Source of the DNA: Betaproteobacteria bacterium
Lineage (GTDB): Bacteria; Pseudomonadota; Gammaproteobacteria; Burkholderiales; SG8-39
Direction of reading: 5' to 3'
Assembly: GCA_012274205.1 (NCBI GenBank)
Contig: JAAOZY010000481.1
Span: 1-14,838, forward strand
Length of the DNA stretch: 14,838 nt
Shown: piece after piece, positions 7,567 through 14,040 of the stretch
Layout of the letters: every line of letters starts with the position of its first letter
Numbering within the stretch: the first letter of the stretch is position 1
Made by a program: the position numbers and the translations under genes
Notes under the pieces: model-generated
Told to the model about the DNA's origin: nothing
What the model saw: the letters and a program-made list of their open reading frames with translations, nothing else
The model's database searches: none

Positions 7567-8355
7567 TCAGGGCCGCCGCCGGCGGAACGGATGCGTGGAG
7601 GACAGCCCGCCATCCACCGCGAAGGCCTGGCCGTTGACGTAGGACGCCTCGTCGCTCGCCAGGAACAATGCCATCGCGGCGATCTCATGCGGTTCGCCGT
7701 AGCGGCCCAGCGGATTCAACTGGCCGAGATGGGCGGCGGTGCCGCGCTCCTTGGCGTAGTCGAAAATCGGCTTGGTCATGCCGGTCTCGATCAGGCCGGG
7801 ACAGATGGCGTTGATGCGCACGCCGCTGTCGAAGAAGGAGTTGGCCGCGGTCTGCACCAGGCTGATCACCCCGGCTTTGCTGGCGCTGTAGGGATTGCCT
7901 CCCGCGTTCGCGCGCAGACCCGCCACCGATGCGGTGCAGACGATGGCGCCCGATCCCTGCTGCATCATCAGCCGGCCGGCGTGCTTGACCGCGAGGAAGG
8001 GGCCGATCAGGTTCACGCGCAGTATCTCCTGCCACAACTCGACCGTCTGCTCGAACAGCGGCACCAGGCCGCCGCTGATGCCGGCGTTGGCAAACACCAC
8101 GTCCAGACCGCCGAATTCAGCCATGGCGTGGGCAACATAGGCGCGCACACCCGCTTCGTCCCCCGCGTCGGCTGCCATGGCAATGGCCCTGCCGCCCGCA
8201 GCGGCGATCAGCCCGACGGTTTCCTCCACCGCATCGCTCGTCTTGTCCACCGCCAGTACCGCTGCGCCTTCGCGCGCGAACAGCAGCGCGCTGGCGCGCC
8301 CGATGCCGCTGCCGGCGCCGGTCACGATGGCGCGCTTGCCCTGCAATCGTCCCAT
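7567..8355 (-). CDS. SDR-family NAD(P)-dependent oxidoreductase
   Basis: This is a 262-aa classical short-chain dehydrogenase. The cofactor motif TGAGSGIG is at 12-19, NAG at 90-92, and the catalytic Ser143-Tyr156-Lys160 lies in CTASVAGLRANAGGNPYSASK. ICPGLIETGM and the C-terminal YVNGQAFAVDGG complete the family pattern. Asp37 at the end of strand 2 (AVLAVDK) favours NAD over NADP. ATG 8355 is preceded by GGAGG at 8365-8361, spacing 5, so the longer frame to 8448 is rejected. It is probably the first gene of a unit with asnS, 55 bp downstream. It is divergent from the GNAT gene at 8505. The substrate is unknown; the proximity to acyl-CoA genes is only suggestive because they lie on the other strand. 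The extra Arg-rich tail (HPFRRRRP) is a small peculiarity. Confidence 0.93.
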   Translation of the reverse strand: MGRLQGKRAIVTGAGSGIGRASALLFAREGAAVLAVDKTSDAVEETVGLIAAAGGRAIAMAADAGDEAGVRAYVAHAMAEFGGLDVVFANAGISGGLVPLFEQTVELWQEILRVNLIGPFLAVKHAGRLMMQQGSGAIVCTASVAGLRANAGGNPYSASKAGVISLVQTAANSFFDSGVRINAICPGLIETGMTKPIFDYAKERGTAAHLGQLNPLGRYGEPHEIAAMALFLASDEASYVNGQAFAVDGGLSSTHPFRRRRP

Positions 8356-8407
8356 GTATGCCTCCAAGTATCGCTGTTGCGCGTGTCGCTGGAATGTCCC
8401 TGCCCGC

Positions 8408-8413
8408 ATTGTA
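8408..8413 (-). promoter_or_regulatory. Possible -10 box for the SDR-asnS unit
   Basis: On the minus strand TACAAT (8413 to 8408) lies about 50 bp before the SDR start at 8355. The -35 region is GC-rich and not convincing. Confidence 0.25.
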
Positions 8414-8504
8414 AACGCTGGCGCGGCCGCGGCGCTGCCCGCGCGCAAATCAGGCGTGCCGGGGCTTGTGCTAAGGTGCGGCTTCCCGGTTCCGGAGGAA
8501 GGCC

Positions 8505-8960
8505 ATGACGGTGAGCATACGCAGGATAGAGGCGCGCGACGAGGCGCGCTGGCGCGCGCTGTGGGAAGGCTATTGCCGCTTTTACGAACACGAACTCATC
8601 GAGGCGGTCACGCGCCACACCTGGACGCGCATCATGGATCCGGCCGCGCCGGTGCATGCCATCGTCGCCGAACGCGCCGGCGAAGGCGTGATCGGCATGG
8701 CCAATTACCTTATCCACGAGAATACCTGGACGCTCACCCCGGTGTGCTACCTCGAAGACCTGTTCGTGGACCCGGACCGGCGCGCGACCGGCGTGGGCAA
8801 GGCGCTGATCGACTGGCTGGTGGCGCAGATGAAGCAGCAGCACTGGTCGCGGCTGTACTGGAACACGAGGGAGAACAACTACCGCGCGCGCGGCCTGTAC
8901 GACAAGTACATGCCGCACAGCGGCTTTGTGCGCTACGTCATCAGCAATCCGGCCGCCTGA
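8505..8960 (+). CDS. GNAT-family N-acetyltransferase
   Basis: A 151-aa single-domain GNAT. Motif A is clear: VCYLEDLFVDPDRRATGVGKALIDWL (80-105), where Arg93-x-x-Gly-x-Gly binds the acetyl-CoA pyrophosphate. WSRLYWNTRENNYRARGLYDKY (114-135) matches motif B, with the Asn-Arg/Tyr pattern typical of the family. The start is well supported: GGAGG at 8494-8498, 6 nt before ATG 8505. The protein is cytoplasmic and should acetylate a small-molecule or protein amine; the substrate is unknown. It is divergent from the SDR gene (149-bp gap) and convergent with the FmdB-type gene, with repeat copy B directly after its stop codon. Confidence 0.93.
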   Translation: MTVSIRRIEARDEARWRALWEGYCRFYEHELIEAVTRHTWTRIMDPAAPVHAIVAERAGEGVIGMANYLIHENTWTLTPVCYLEDLFVDPDRRATGVGKALIDWLVAQMKQQHWSRLYWNTRENNYRARGLYDKYMPHSGFVRYVISNPAA

Positions 8961-8967
8961 GAACCCG

Positions 8968-9088
8968 TTGCAAAATGAAATTTTGCAAGGCCTAAATAGG
9001 GGAGTATGAGCGGAGGTCCCCCAGGGGGACTTTCCCGTCGAGCGGGATCGAGACCTTTGGGGCGTATCCCCTCATATTGAAATAAACT
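8968..9088 (-). repeat. Intergenic structured repeat, copy B (inverted relative to copy A)
   Basis: This fills the gap between the convergent genes ending at 8960 (+) and 9106 (-). Read on the minus strand, 9088-9067 matches 2284-2305 at 19 of 22 positions, and 9010-8989 matches the right block of copy A (shared TCCCCTA core). Plus-strand pairings are: TTGCAAAAT/ATTTTGCAA with loop GAA (8968-8988), AGGGGA (8998-9003) with TCCCCT (9067-9072) closing the element, GTCCCCC-A-GGGGGAC (9016-9030), and TCCCG/CGGGA with loop TCGAG (9033-9047). AGGTC (9014-9018) can alternatively pair with GACCT (9052-9056). Copy B is longer than copy A by an internal segment holding the last hairpins. It may act as a terminator for both flanking genes, or be a mobile or RNA-coding repeat. 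Confidence 0.6.
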
Positions 9089-9105
9089 TTAAGGCGCCGG
9101 CGCGG

Positions 9106-9384
9106 CTACTTCCTGACGATGACTTCCGGGCCGCCGCTGCCCGCGGTGCGCTCGTAGACGCCGTCGCCGGCCTTCTTGTACTGCGTCAGGCCCGAGCTCT
9201 TGATCTTGCTCTCGGACAGCGACCAGTTGCCGCCCAGGGCGACTGCGCTGATGCGCCGCTCGCACGCCTGGCCGCAGTTCGGGCAGGTGCCGAGCTTGGC
9301 ATCGGCGATGCGCTGCACCACTTCGAAAATACCATTGCACTTGTCGCAGTGACCGGAGACGGGAGCGTATTCGTAGATGGGCAT
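9106..9384 (-). CDS. FmdB-type zinc-ribbon protein
   Basis: A 92-aa protein opening with MPIYEY, the hallmark start of the FmdB/CxxC_CxxC_SSSS putative regulatory family. Zinc ligands are Cys13-x-x-Cys16 (GHCDKCNG) and Cys34-x-x-Cys37 (TCPNCGQ), followed by RRISAVALGG and a polar, probably disordered tail. The usual 'EYxC' Cys right after the start is displaced by a few residues (YAPVSGHCDKC). The molecular function of the family is unsettled; nucleic-acid binding or regulation is usually assumed. ATG 9384 is chosen from the conserved start; the ribosome-binding site is weak. It lies 71 bp downstream of the type-2 malate/lactate dehydrogenase on the same strand, so it may share its transcript, and its 3' end faces repeat copy B. 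Confidence 0.88.
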   Translation of the reverse strand: MPIYEYAPVSGHCDKCNGIFEVVQRIADAKLGTCPNCGQACERRISAVALGGNWSLSESKIKSSGLTQYKKAGDGVYERTAGSGGPEVIVRK

Positions 9385-9455
9385 GCGCGCATTCTACCGC
9401 GTGCACGGCCGCGCGCATTGCTCGCGCCGATTCGCGTCGGCAGCTAAGTCCGGAA

Positions 9456-10529
9456 TTAGGTCGCCGCCGGCAGGGCCACGTTGAATTTCTTCGACCACGG
9501 GACGAGCGCCGGCAGGATCGCGGGCTCGAGTTGCACGCCCTCGCGCAGCTGGCGCTCGCGCCGCGCGAGGCCGTTCTGGCCGGGCAGGCGCACGCGCTCG
9601 AAGCCCGGCCGCGGCGGGTTGTCCAGGCAAGCCTGCGCCACCCAGTCCATCTGGCGGCGGAACGCCGCGGCGCCGCCGAAGGCGGCGGGATCCAGTATCT
9701 GCAGGAACACGCTCGCCCCCAGCGGCTCCAGCGGGTCGGCGCGGCCGTGGCCGGCGAGTCCGGCCGTCAGCGCCTCCACCAGCAGCGCCAGGCCGTAGCC
9801 CTTGTGGCCGGCGTCGAGCCCGCCCAGCGGCAATATCGTTCCCTTGCGCGGTGCCTGCAGCACCGCCGGGTCGTTGCTCGCTGTGCCGGTTTCGTCGATC
9901 AGCCAGTGCTGCGGCAGGCGCTTGCCTTCCTTGAGCAGGCGCCGGGTCAGCATATTGGTCGTGATCGATGTGGAGACGTCGACCAGCACCGGCGCGTCGC
10001 TGGCGGGAAAGCCGATGGCGATCGGACTCGGCGAGAACACCGCGCGCGTGCCGCCGTGGGGCGCGACGCTGGCGCCGGCGGGCGCAGAGGACAGGAGCAG
10101 CATCACCAGTCCCTGGTCGGTGGCGCGCTTGAGGTAGGCGGCGAGGCAGGCGATGTGATGGCTGCGGGCGATGGTGACGGTGCCGCTGCCGTATTGCTTC
10201 GCCCGCCCGGCCGCGATTTCCAGCGCGCGCAGCACCAGCCACGGGCCAGGCAGGCGCTGCCCGTCCCAGGCGAGCACGGCGCCATGGTCGGCGAGGGTGA
10301 GCGGCTCGCCTTCGACCTGCAGGTGTCCGGCTTCGATGTGCTGCAGATAGGTGGGCAGCAGTTGCAGTCCGTGCGTGTCGTGGCCGAGCAGGTCGGCCTC
10401 GATCAGGATGTCGGCGACGTCGTGCGCGCGATCGCGCGGCATGCGCGCCGACATCAGCAGCGATTCAGCGAAGGCGATCAGCGCCGGGGCGCCATAGCGC
10501 GATGCGGAAGTATGTGCGTCGGTTGGCAT
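9456..10529 (-). CDS. Type-2 malate/L-lactate dehydrogenase family oxidoreductase
   Basis: A 357-aa protein of the Ldh_2 family (malate, lactate, ureidoglycolate and related imino-acid dehydrogenases), of the usual ~340-360 aa. Family landmarks in order are GHDTHG (49-54), SHHIACLAAYL (123-133, active-site His region), PHGGTRAVFSPSPIAIGFP (157-175), DVSTSITTN (184-192) and GGLDAGHKGYGLALLVE (236-252). It should oxidise a 2-hydroxy acid or reduce the keto or imino acid with NAD(P)H; the specific substrate cannot be assigned. ATG 10529 matches the family N-terminus, but no clear ribosome-binding site precedes it. It is divergent from a tartrate/D-malate dehydrogenase (167-bp gap) acting on similar hydroxy-diacids, so a shared catabolic role and a shared regulatory region are reasonable inferences. 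Confidence 0.92.
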   Translation of the reverse strand: MPTDAHTSASRYGAPALIAFAESLLMSARMPRDRAHDVADILIEADLLGHDTHGLQLLPTYLQHIEAGHLQVEGEPLTLADHGAVLAWDGQRLPGPWLVLRALEIAAGRAKQYGSGTVTIARSHHIACLAAYLKRATDQGLVMLLLSSAPAGASVAPHGGTRAVFSPSPIAIGFPASDAPVLVDVSTSITTNMLTRRLLKEGKRLPQHWLIDETGTASNDPAVLQAPRKGTILPLGGLDAGHKGYGLALLVEALTAGLAGHGRADPLEPLGASVFLQILDPAAFGGAAAFRRQMDWVAQACLDNPPRPGFERVRLPGQNGLARRERQLREGVQLEPAILPALVPWSKKFNVALPAAT

Positions 10530-10649
10530 GCGTGGATTCTAACGTGGATGGCGCCCGGTGTGTGCTTCGCGGCCGGCCGGAAGCATGCCGAAACCCCAGT
10601 ATCCGCGCGGATCTCCGGCGAATTGCACGATGAAATTTCGAAACTTCGC

Positions 10650-10655
10650 TATACT
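10650..10655 (+). promoter_or_regulatory. Probable -10 box for the tartrate/D-malate dehydrogenase gene
   Basis: TATACT lies 41 bp before ATG 10697. A TTGCAC hexamer at 10623-10628 is too far upstream (21-bp spacer) to be a good -35. ATACTTGCGC repeats the -10 context seen before the gene at 3385. The 5' UTR would be about 35 nt. Confidence 0.4.
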
Positions 10656-10696
10656 TGCGCAGCGACACGCCCGTCATTCTTTCCCTGGACCAATTC

Positions 10697-11788
10697 ATGA
10701 AGACCTATCGCATCGCCACGATTCCCGGAGACGGGATCGGCAAGGAAGTCATCCCCGCAGGTCAGAAGGTGCTGGAAGCGCTGGCCGCGGCCGATGGTTC
10801 GTTTCGCTTCGCGTTCGAGAACTTCGACTGGGGCGGAGACTACTACCGCAAGCACGGCATGATGATGCCCGAGAATGGCCTGGACGCGCTGCGCGACAAG
10901 GACGCCATCCTGTTCGGCTCCGCCGGCGACCCGCACATTCCCGATCACATCACGCTGTGGGGCCTGCGTCTGAAGATCTGCCAGGGCTTCGACCAGTACG
11001 CCAACGTGCGACCGACGCGCATCCTGCCCGGCATCGATGCGCCGCTCAAGCGCTGCAAAGCGGAGGATCTGAACTGGGTCATCGTGCGCGAGAATTCCGA
11101 GGGTGAATATTCTGGCGTGGGCGGCCGTGTCCATCAGGGCCACCCGATCGAAGTCGCCACTGACGTGTCGATGATGACGCGCGCCGGAGTCGAGCGCATT
11201 CAGCGCTTCGCCTTCAAGCTGGCTCAATCGCGGCCGCGGAAGCACCTGACCGTGATCACCAAGAGCAATGCGCAACGCCATGCGATGGTGATGTGGGATG
11301 AGATCGCGGCGCAGATCGCGCAAGAGTTCCCCGACGTGAAATGGGACAAGGAACTGGTCGACGCCGCCACCGCGCGCATGGTGAATCGCCCGGCAAGCCT
11401 GGACACCATCGTCGCGACCAATTTGCATGCCGACATACTTTCGGACCTGGCCGCTGCGTTGGCCGGCAGCCTCGGCATCGCGCCCACCGCCAATATCGAC
11501 CCGGAGCGCCGCTATCCCTCGATGTTCGAGCCGATCCACGGTTCGGCGTTCGACATCATGGGCAAGGGATGGGCCAACCCGGTCGGCACGTTCTGGTCGG
11601 TAGTGATGCTGCTCGAGCACCTGGGCCAGGCGCAAGCCGCCGGGCGCGTGATGCAGGCGATCGAATCGGTCACCGCGGATACCCGGCTGCATACGCGCGA
11701 CCTCGGTGGCACTGCGACCACCGCCGTGGTCACTCGCGCAGTATGCGAGAAGATCGCTGCGGCGAAGGGCGCGCGACGGACCGCTTGA
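10697..11788 (+). CDS. Tartrate / D-malate dehydrogenase (decarboxylating), TtuC/DmlA type
   Basis: A 363-aa beta-decarboxylating dehydrogenase of the isopropylmalate/isocitrate superfamily, closest in appearance to tartrate dehydrogenase and D-malate dehydrogenase. Landmarks are GDGIGKEV (11-18), the substrate segment RENSEGEYSG (131-140), Lys189 in ITKSNAQRH, VDAATARMV (221-229), the metal ligands in TNLHADILSDLAAALAGSLG (241-260, Asp246 and Asp250) and EPIHGSAFDIMGKGWANP (278-295). It oxidises the hydroxy-diacid and releases CO2 with NAD and a divalent metal, in the cytoplasm. ATG 10697 gives the family N-terminus (MKTYRIATIPGDGIG); the longer frame to 10655 is rejected because it runs over the -10 box. 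The exact substrate (L-tartrate, meso-tartrate or D-malate) cannot be read from sequence. It is divergent from the type-2 dehydrogenase. Confidence 0.93.
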   Translation: MKTYRIATIPGDGIGKEVIPAGQKVLEALAAADGSFRFAFENFDWGGDYYRKHGMMMPENGLDALRDKDAILFGSAGDPHIPDHITLWGLRLKICQGFDQYANVRPTRILPGIDAPLKRCKAEDLNWVIVRENSEGEYSGVGGRVHQGHPIEVATDVSMMTRAGVERIQRFAFKLAQSRPRKHLTVITKSNAQRHAMVMWDEIAAQIAQEFPDVKWDKELVDAATARMVNRPASLDTIVATNLHADILSDLAAALAGSLGIAPTANIDPERRYPSMFEPIHGSAFDIMGKGWANPVGTFWSVVMLLEHLGQAQAAGRVMQAIESVTADTRLHTRDLGGTATTAVVTRAVCEKIAAAKGARRTA

Positions 11789-11882
11789 ATCGCCAGCGGA
11801 GGTTCTGCGGCGAGGGTGAGCCGGAGCGCCGGGACTTCGGGTCCGAGGTACGCGCGAACACGCGCACAGCGGGAATGTTGGT

Positions 11883-12302
11883 TCAGCCGAGCGCCTTGTC
11901 CTCGTCCACGCACAGCAGGCGCACACGCCCCTGCGCCACCAGCTGTTCCTTGTCGTCGCGTATCCACGCTTCCCATACCTGCGTCGTGCGCCCGCGGGTA
12001 ACGGGCCGCGCCACGGCGTGGAGCTTGCCCGAGCGCACCGCGCGGATGAACGAGGTGTTGTTCTCCAGCCCGACCACGCGCTGGCCGCGCGGGCGCGCCA
12101 CCACCGCCGCGCCGACCGAAGCCAGCGTTTCGATCACGCCGCAATGCACGCCGCCGTGCACGATGCCGTAGCCCTGATGATGTTTTTCGGCGAGCTCCCA
12201 CTCGCACGTCACCTCATCGGGCGTGGCACTCAGGATGACGATGCCCATCTCTCTGACCCAGCCGGGGAGCGCGTTCAGCATTTCGAGCGTCAAGTCTGCC
12301 AT
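11883..12302 (-). CDS. Hotdog-fold (PaaI-like) thioesterase
   Basis: A 139-aa single hotdog domain. The central helix motif HHQGYGIVHGGVHCGVIETLASVGA (41-65) carries HGG (49-51) and the likely catalytic acid Glu58. GQRVVGLENNTSFIRAVRSGKLHAVARPVTRGRTTQVWEAWI (73-114) supplies the beta-sheet with the typical N-x-x-F-I/L pattern. Such proteins hydrolyse aromatic or acyl-CoA thioesters in the cytoplasm as tetramers, often as CoA-recycling safety valves. ATG 12302 gives the family length; the open frame runs on to 12584 over the divergent promoter region but is not hotdog-like. It is convergent with the tartrate dehydrogenase (94-bp gap) and divergent from the formaldehyde dehydrogenase gene. The substrate is unknown. 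Proximity to the acyl-CoA operon at 3385-6092 is too distant to imply a link. Confidence 0.9.
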   Translation of the reverse strand: MADLTLEMLNALPGWVREMGIVILSATPDEVTCEWELAEKHHQGYGIVHGGVHCGVIETLASVGAAVVARPRGQRVVGLENNTSFIRAVRSGKLHAVARPVTRGRTTQVWEAWIRDDKEQLVAQGRVRLLCVDEDKALG

Positions 12303-12431
12303 GGATTGATCCGGTTGCTTTGTGCAAATAAAAGGAACGCAGTTGCGATTGCAGGTGAGCAGGCTACGCGATGCGCGGGCAAGAATCAATCTGTGGAATG
12401 AGCGCGCGCCTTCGGCCGAACGCCACGGCCG

Positions 12432-12437
12432 TATAAT
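12432..12437 (+). promoter_or_regulatory. Consensus -10 box upstream of the class III alcohol dehydrogenase gene
   Basis: TATAAT is a perfect -10 hexamer within a GC-rich 257-bp divergent gap. The -35 position (around 12410-12416, CTTCGG) is poor, so an activator may be involved. Transcription from here would give a long leader of roughly 115 nt before ATG 12560, and that leader can form the hairpins listed next. Confidence 0.5.
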
Positions 12438-12455
12438 CGATCTCGCGCTGTCCGG

Positions 12456-12500
12456 CTGGCGCATGCGCAAACGCTTCGCCGCAGCCGCGCTTTGCGCCAG
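12456..12500 (+). promoter_or_regulatory. Leader hairpin with two competing pairings before the formaldehyde dehydrogenase gene
   Basis: In the predicted leader CTGGCGCA (12456-12463) can pair with TGCGCCAG (12493-12500). Alternatively GCGCAAA (12465-12471) can pair with TTTGCGC (12491-12497). The two stems share the right arm and exclude each other. This could be a regulatory switch, an operator for a DNA-binding repressor of the FrmR type (no such gene is in the window), or GC-rich chance. Confidence 0.3.
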
Positions 12501-12559
12501 GGGGCGCCCGGCGCGCCGCACAAGAGCTTCGATCAAAATATGACAACGGGAGTTGACCG

Positions 12560-13669
12560 ATGGATATTCGCGCAGCCGTGGCACACAAAGCCGGCGTACC
12601 GCTGACCATTGAAACGGTGCGCCTCGACGGCCCGAGAGCGGGTGAGGCGCTGGTGGAAATCAAGGCGACCGGCATCTGTCACACCGACGCCTACACCTTG
12701 TCCGGCGCCGACCCGGAGGGGCTGTTTCCGGCCATTCTCGGCCACGAGGGCGCCGGCATCGTGGTCGAAGTCGGCTCCGGCGTGACCGGTTTGAAGCCGG
12801 GGGATCATGTCATTCCGCTGTACACGCCCGAGTGCCGCCAGTGCGAGTACTGCCTCAGCCGCAAGACGAATTTGTGCCAGGCGATCCGCACGACGCAGGG
12901 GCAGGGGGTGATGCCGGACGGCACTTCGCGCTTTTCCATCGGCGGCCGCAAGCTCCATCACTACATGGGGACCTCGACCTTCGCCAACTACACCGTGGTG
13001 CCGGAAATCGCGCTGGCGAAGATTCGCGAGGACGCGCCGTTCGACAAGGTCTGCTATATCGGCTGCGGCGTCACCACGGGGATCGGCGCCGTGATCAACA
13101 CCGCGAAAGTCGAGCCCGGGGCCAATGTCGTGGTATTCGGCCTGGGCGGCATCGGCCTCAACGTGATCCAGGGCGCGCGCATGGCCGGCGCAAACATGAT
13201 CGTCGGGGTCGACCTCAATGCCGGGCGCGAAGCGCTGGCGCGCAAGTTCGGCATGACCCACTTCGTCAACCCGAAGGAGGCAGGCGCCGACCTCGTCGCG
13301 CATTTGGTGAACCTGACCAAGGGCGGTGCCGACTACAGCTTCGAATGCATCGGCAATGTCGAGGTCATGCGCCAGGCGCTGGAGTGCTGCCACAAGGGCT
13401 GGGGCGTCAGCGTGATCATCGGCGTGGCGGGCGCCGGCCAGGAGATCCGCACGCGCCCGTTCCAGCTGGTGACCGGCCGCGTCTGGAAAGGCACGGCATT
13501 CGGCGGCGCGCGCGGCCGCACGGACGTGCCCGGGATCGTGGATTGGTACATGGAGGGGAAGATCAATATCGACGATCTCATTACCCATACGCTGGCGCTG
13601 GCAGACATCAACAAGGGCTTCGACTTGATGCACGAAGGCGAGTCGATCCGGTCGGTCGTCGTGTTCTGA
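12560..13669 (+). CDS. frmA: S-(hydroxymethyl)glutathione dehydrogenase / class III alcohol dehydrogenase
   Basis: A 369-aa zinc alcohol dehydrogenase, full family length, very typical of class III. Catalytic zinc ligands are Cys40 (GICHTDAY), His62-Glu63 (GHEGAG) and Cys169 (YIGCGVTTG). Structural zinc ligands are Cys92, Cys95, Cys98 and Cys106 (ECRQCEYCLSRKTNLC). NAD binding is through GLGGIG (194-199) and Asp218. It oxidises S-hydroxymethylglutathione, formed from formaldehyde and glutathione, to S-formylglutathione, and as a side activity reduces nitrosoglutathione. The start is supported by GGGAG at 12548-12552. The usual partner S-formylglutathione hydrolase does not follow; instead a 78-aa orphan begins 55 bp downstream. 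A consensus TATAAT lies in the leader region. Confidence 0.96.
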   Translation: MDIRAAVAHKAGVPLTIETVRLDGPRAGEALVEIKATGICHTDAYTLSGADPEGLFPAILGHEGAGIVVEVGSGVTGLKPGDHVIPLYTPECRQCEYCLSRKTNLCQAIRTTQGQGVMPDGTSRFSIGGRKLHHYMGTSTFANYTVVPEIALAKIREDAPFDKVCYIGCGVTTGIGAVINTAKVEPGANVVVFGLGGIGLNVIQGARMAGANMIVGVDLNAGREALARKFGMTHFVNPKEAGADLVAHLVNLTKGGADYSFECIGNVEVMRQALECCHKGWGVSVIIGVAGAGQEIRTRPFQLVTGRVWKGTAFGGARGRTDVPGIVDWYMEGKINIDDLITHTLALADINKGFDLMHEGESIRSVVVF

Positions 13670-13724
13670 TGTCGGGAAATGCCGGCAGGCTCGGGCAGCA
13701 GGGTGTTTCAATTACAATGCCGCA

Positions 13725-13961
13725 ATGGAACCCGTAGAAGACAAACGCGCCGATCCGGCGATACGCAATATATTCCTGCGCGCCTGCGACATAGCCGAAC
13801 CGTTCATCAGCGCCGATGGTTCCTTTCTCACCCTGGCGCACGAGCATCGGGCAAGTCAGGCCTTGCGCGATGCGTTCCCCGATCTGGGAGCCGACCGCCT
13901 GTTCGCGTTGATGGTGCACACGCGGTCGGTCCGGGCTTCCGGCCGCAAGCCGGTTTCGTAA
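13725..13961 (+). CDS. Small hypothetical protein
   Basis: A 78-aa protein I do not recognise. It is soluble and probably helical: DPAIRNIFLRACDIAEPFI, a Gly-containing turn with TLAHEHRASQALRDAF, then GADRLFALMVHTRSVRA and a short basic tail. There is no signal peptide, Cys pair or known motif. Third codon positions are GC-rich like the neighbouring genes, which supports real coding. ATG 13725 has no good ribosome-binding site; TACAAT at 13713-13718 lies too close to act as a -10 for a leadered message, so translation may be coupled to the upstream gene 55 bp away. The order suggests an operon with frmA, but no functional link can be argued. Confidence 0.5.
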   Translation: MEPVEDKRADPAIRNIFLRACDIAEPFISADGSFLTLAHEHRASQALRDAFPDLGADRLFALMVHTRSVRASGRKPVS

Positions 13962-14040
13962 GCTACACCTTGGCCAGCAGCTGGTCGAACGGTCCCTGAA
14001 TGTGCACTGGCGCAAGTCACCGCGGGCTATCAGTTCCTGT

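Noticed and set aside
10623..10643. Possible third copy of the terminal hairpin of the repeat
   Set aside because: It matches 8968-8988 at 17 of 21 bases, but its arms do not pair and the conserved end blocks of the element are absent.
11789..11882. Possible terminator between the tartrate dehydrogenase and the hotdog gene
   Set aside because: Only short stems (GCGCG/CGCGC, GGAC/GTCC) without T-runs are present, which is not distinguishable from chance.
12303..12584. Longer N-terminus for the hotdog thioesterase
   Set aside because: It crosses the frmA promoter and start and shows no hotdog similarity.
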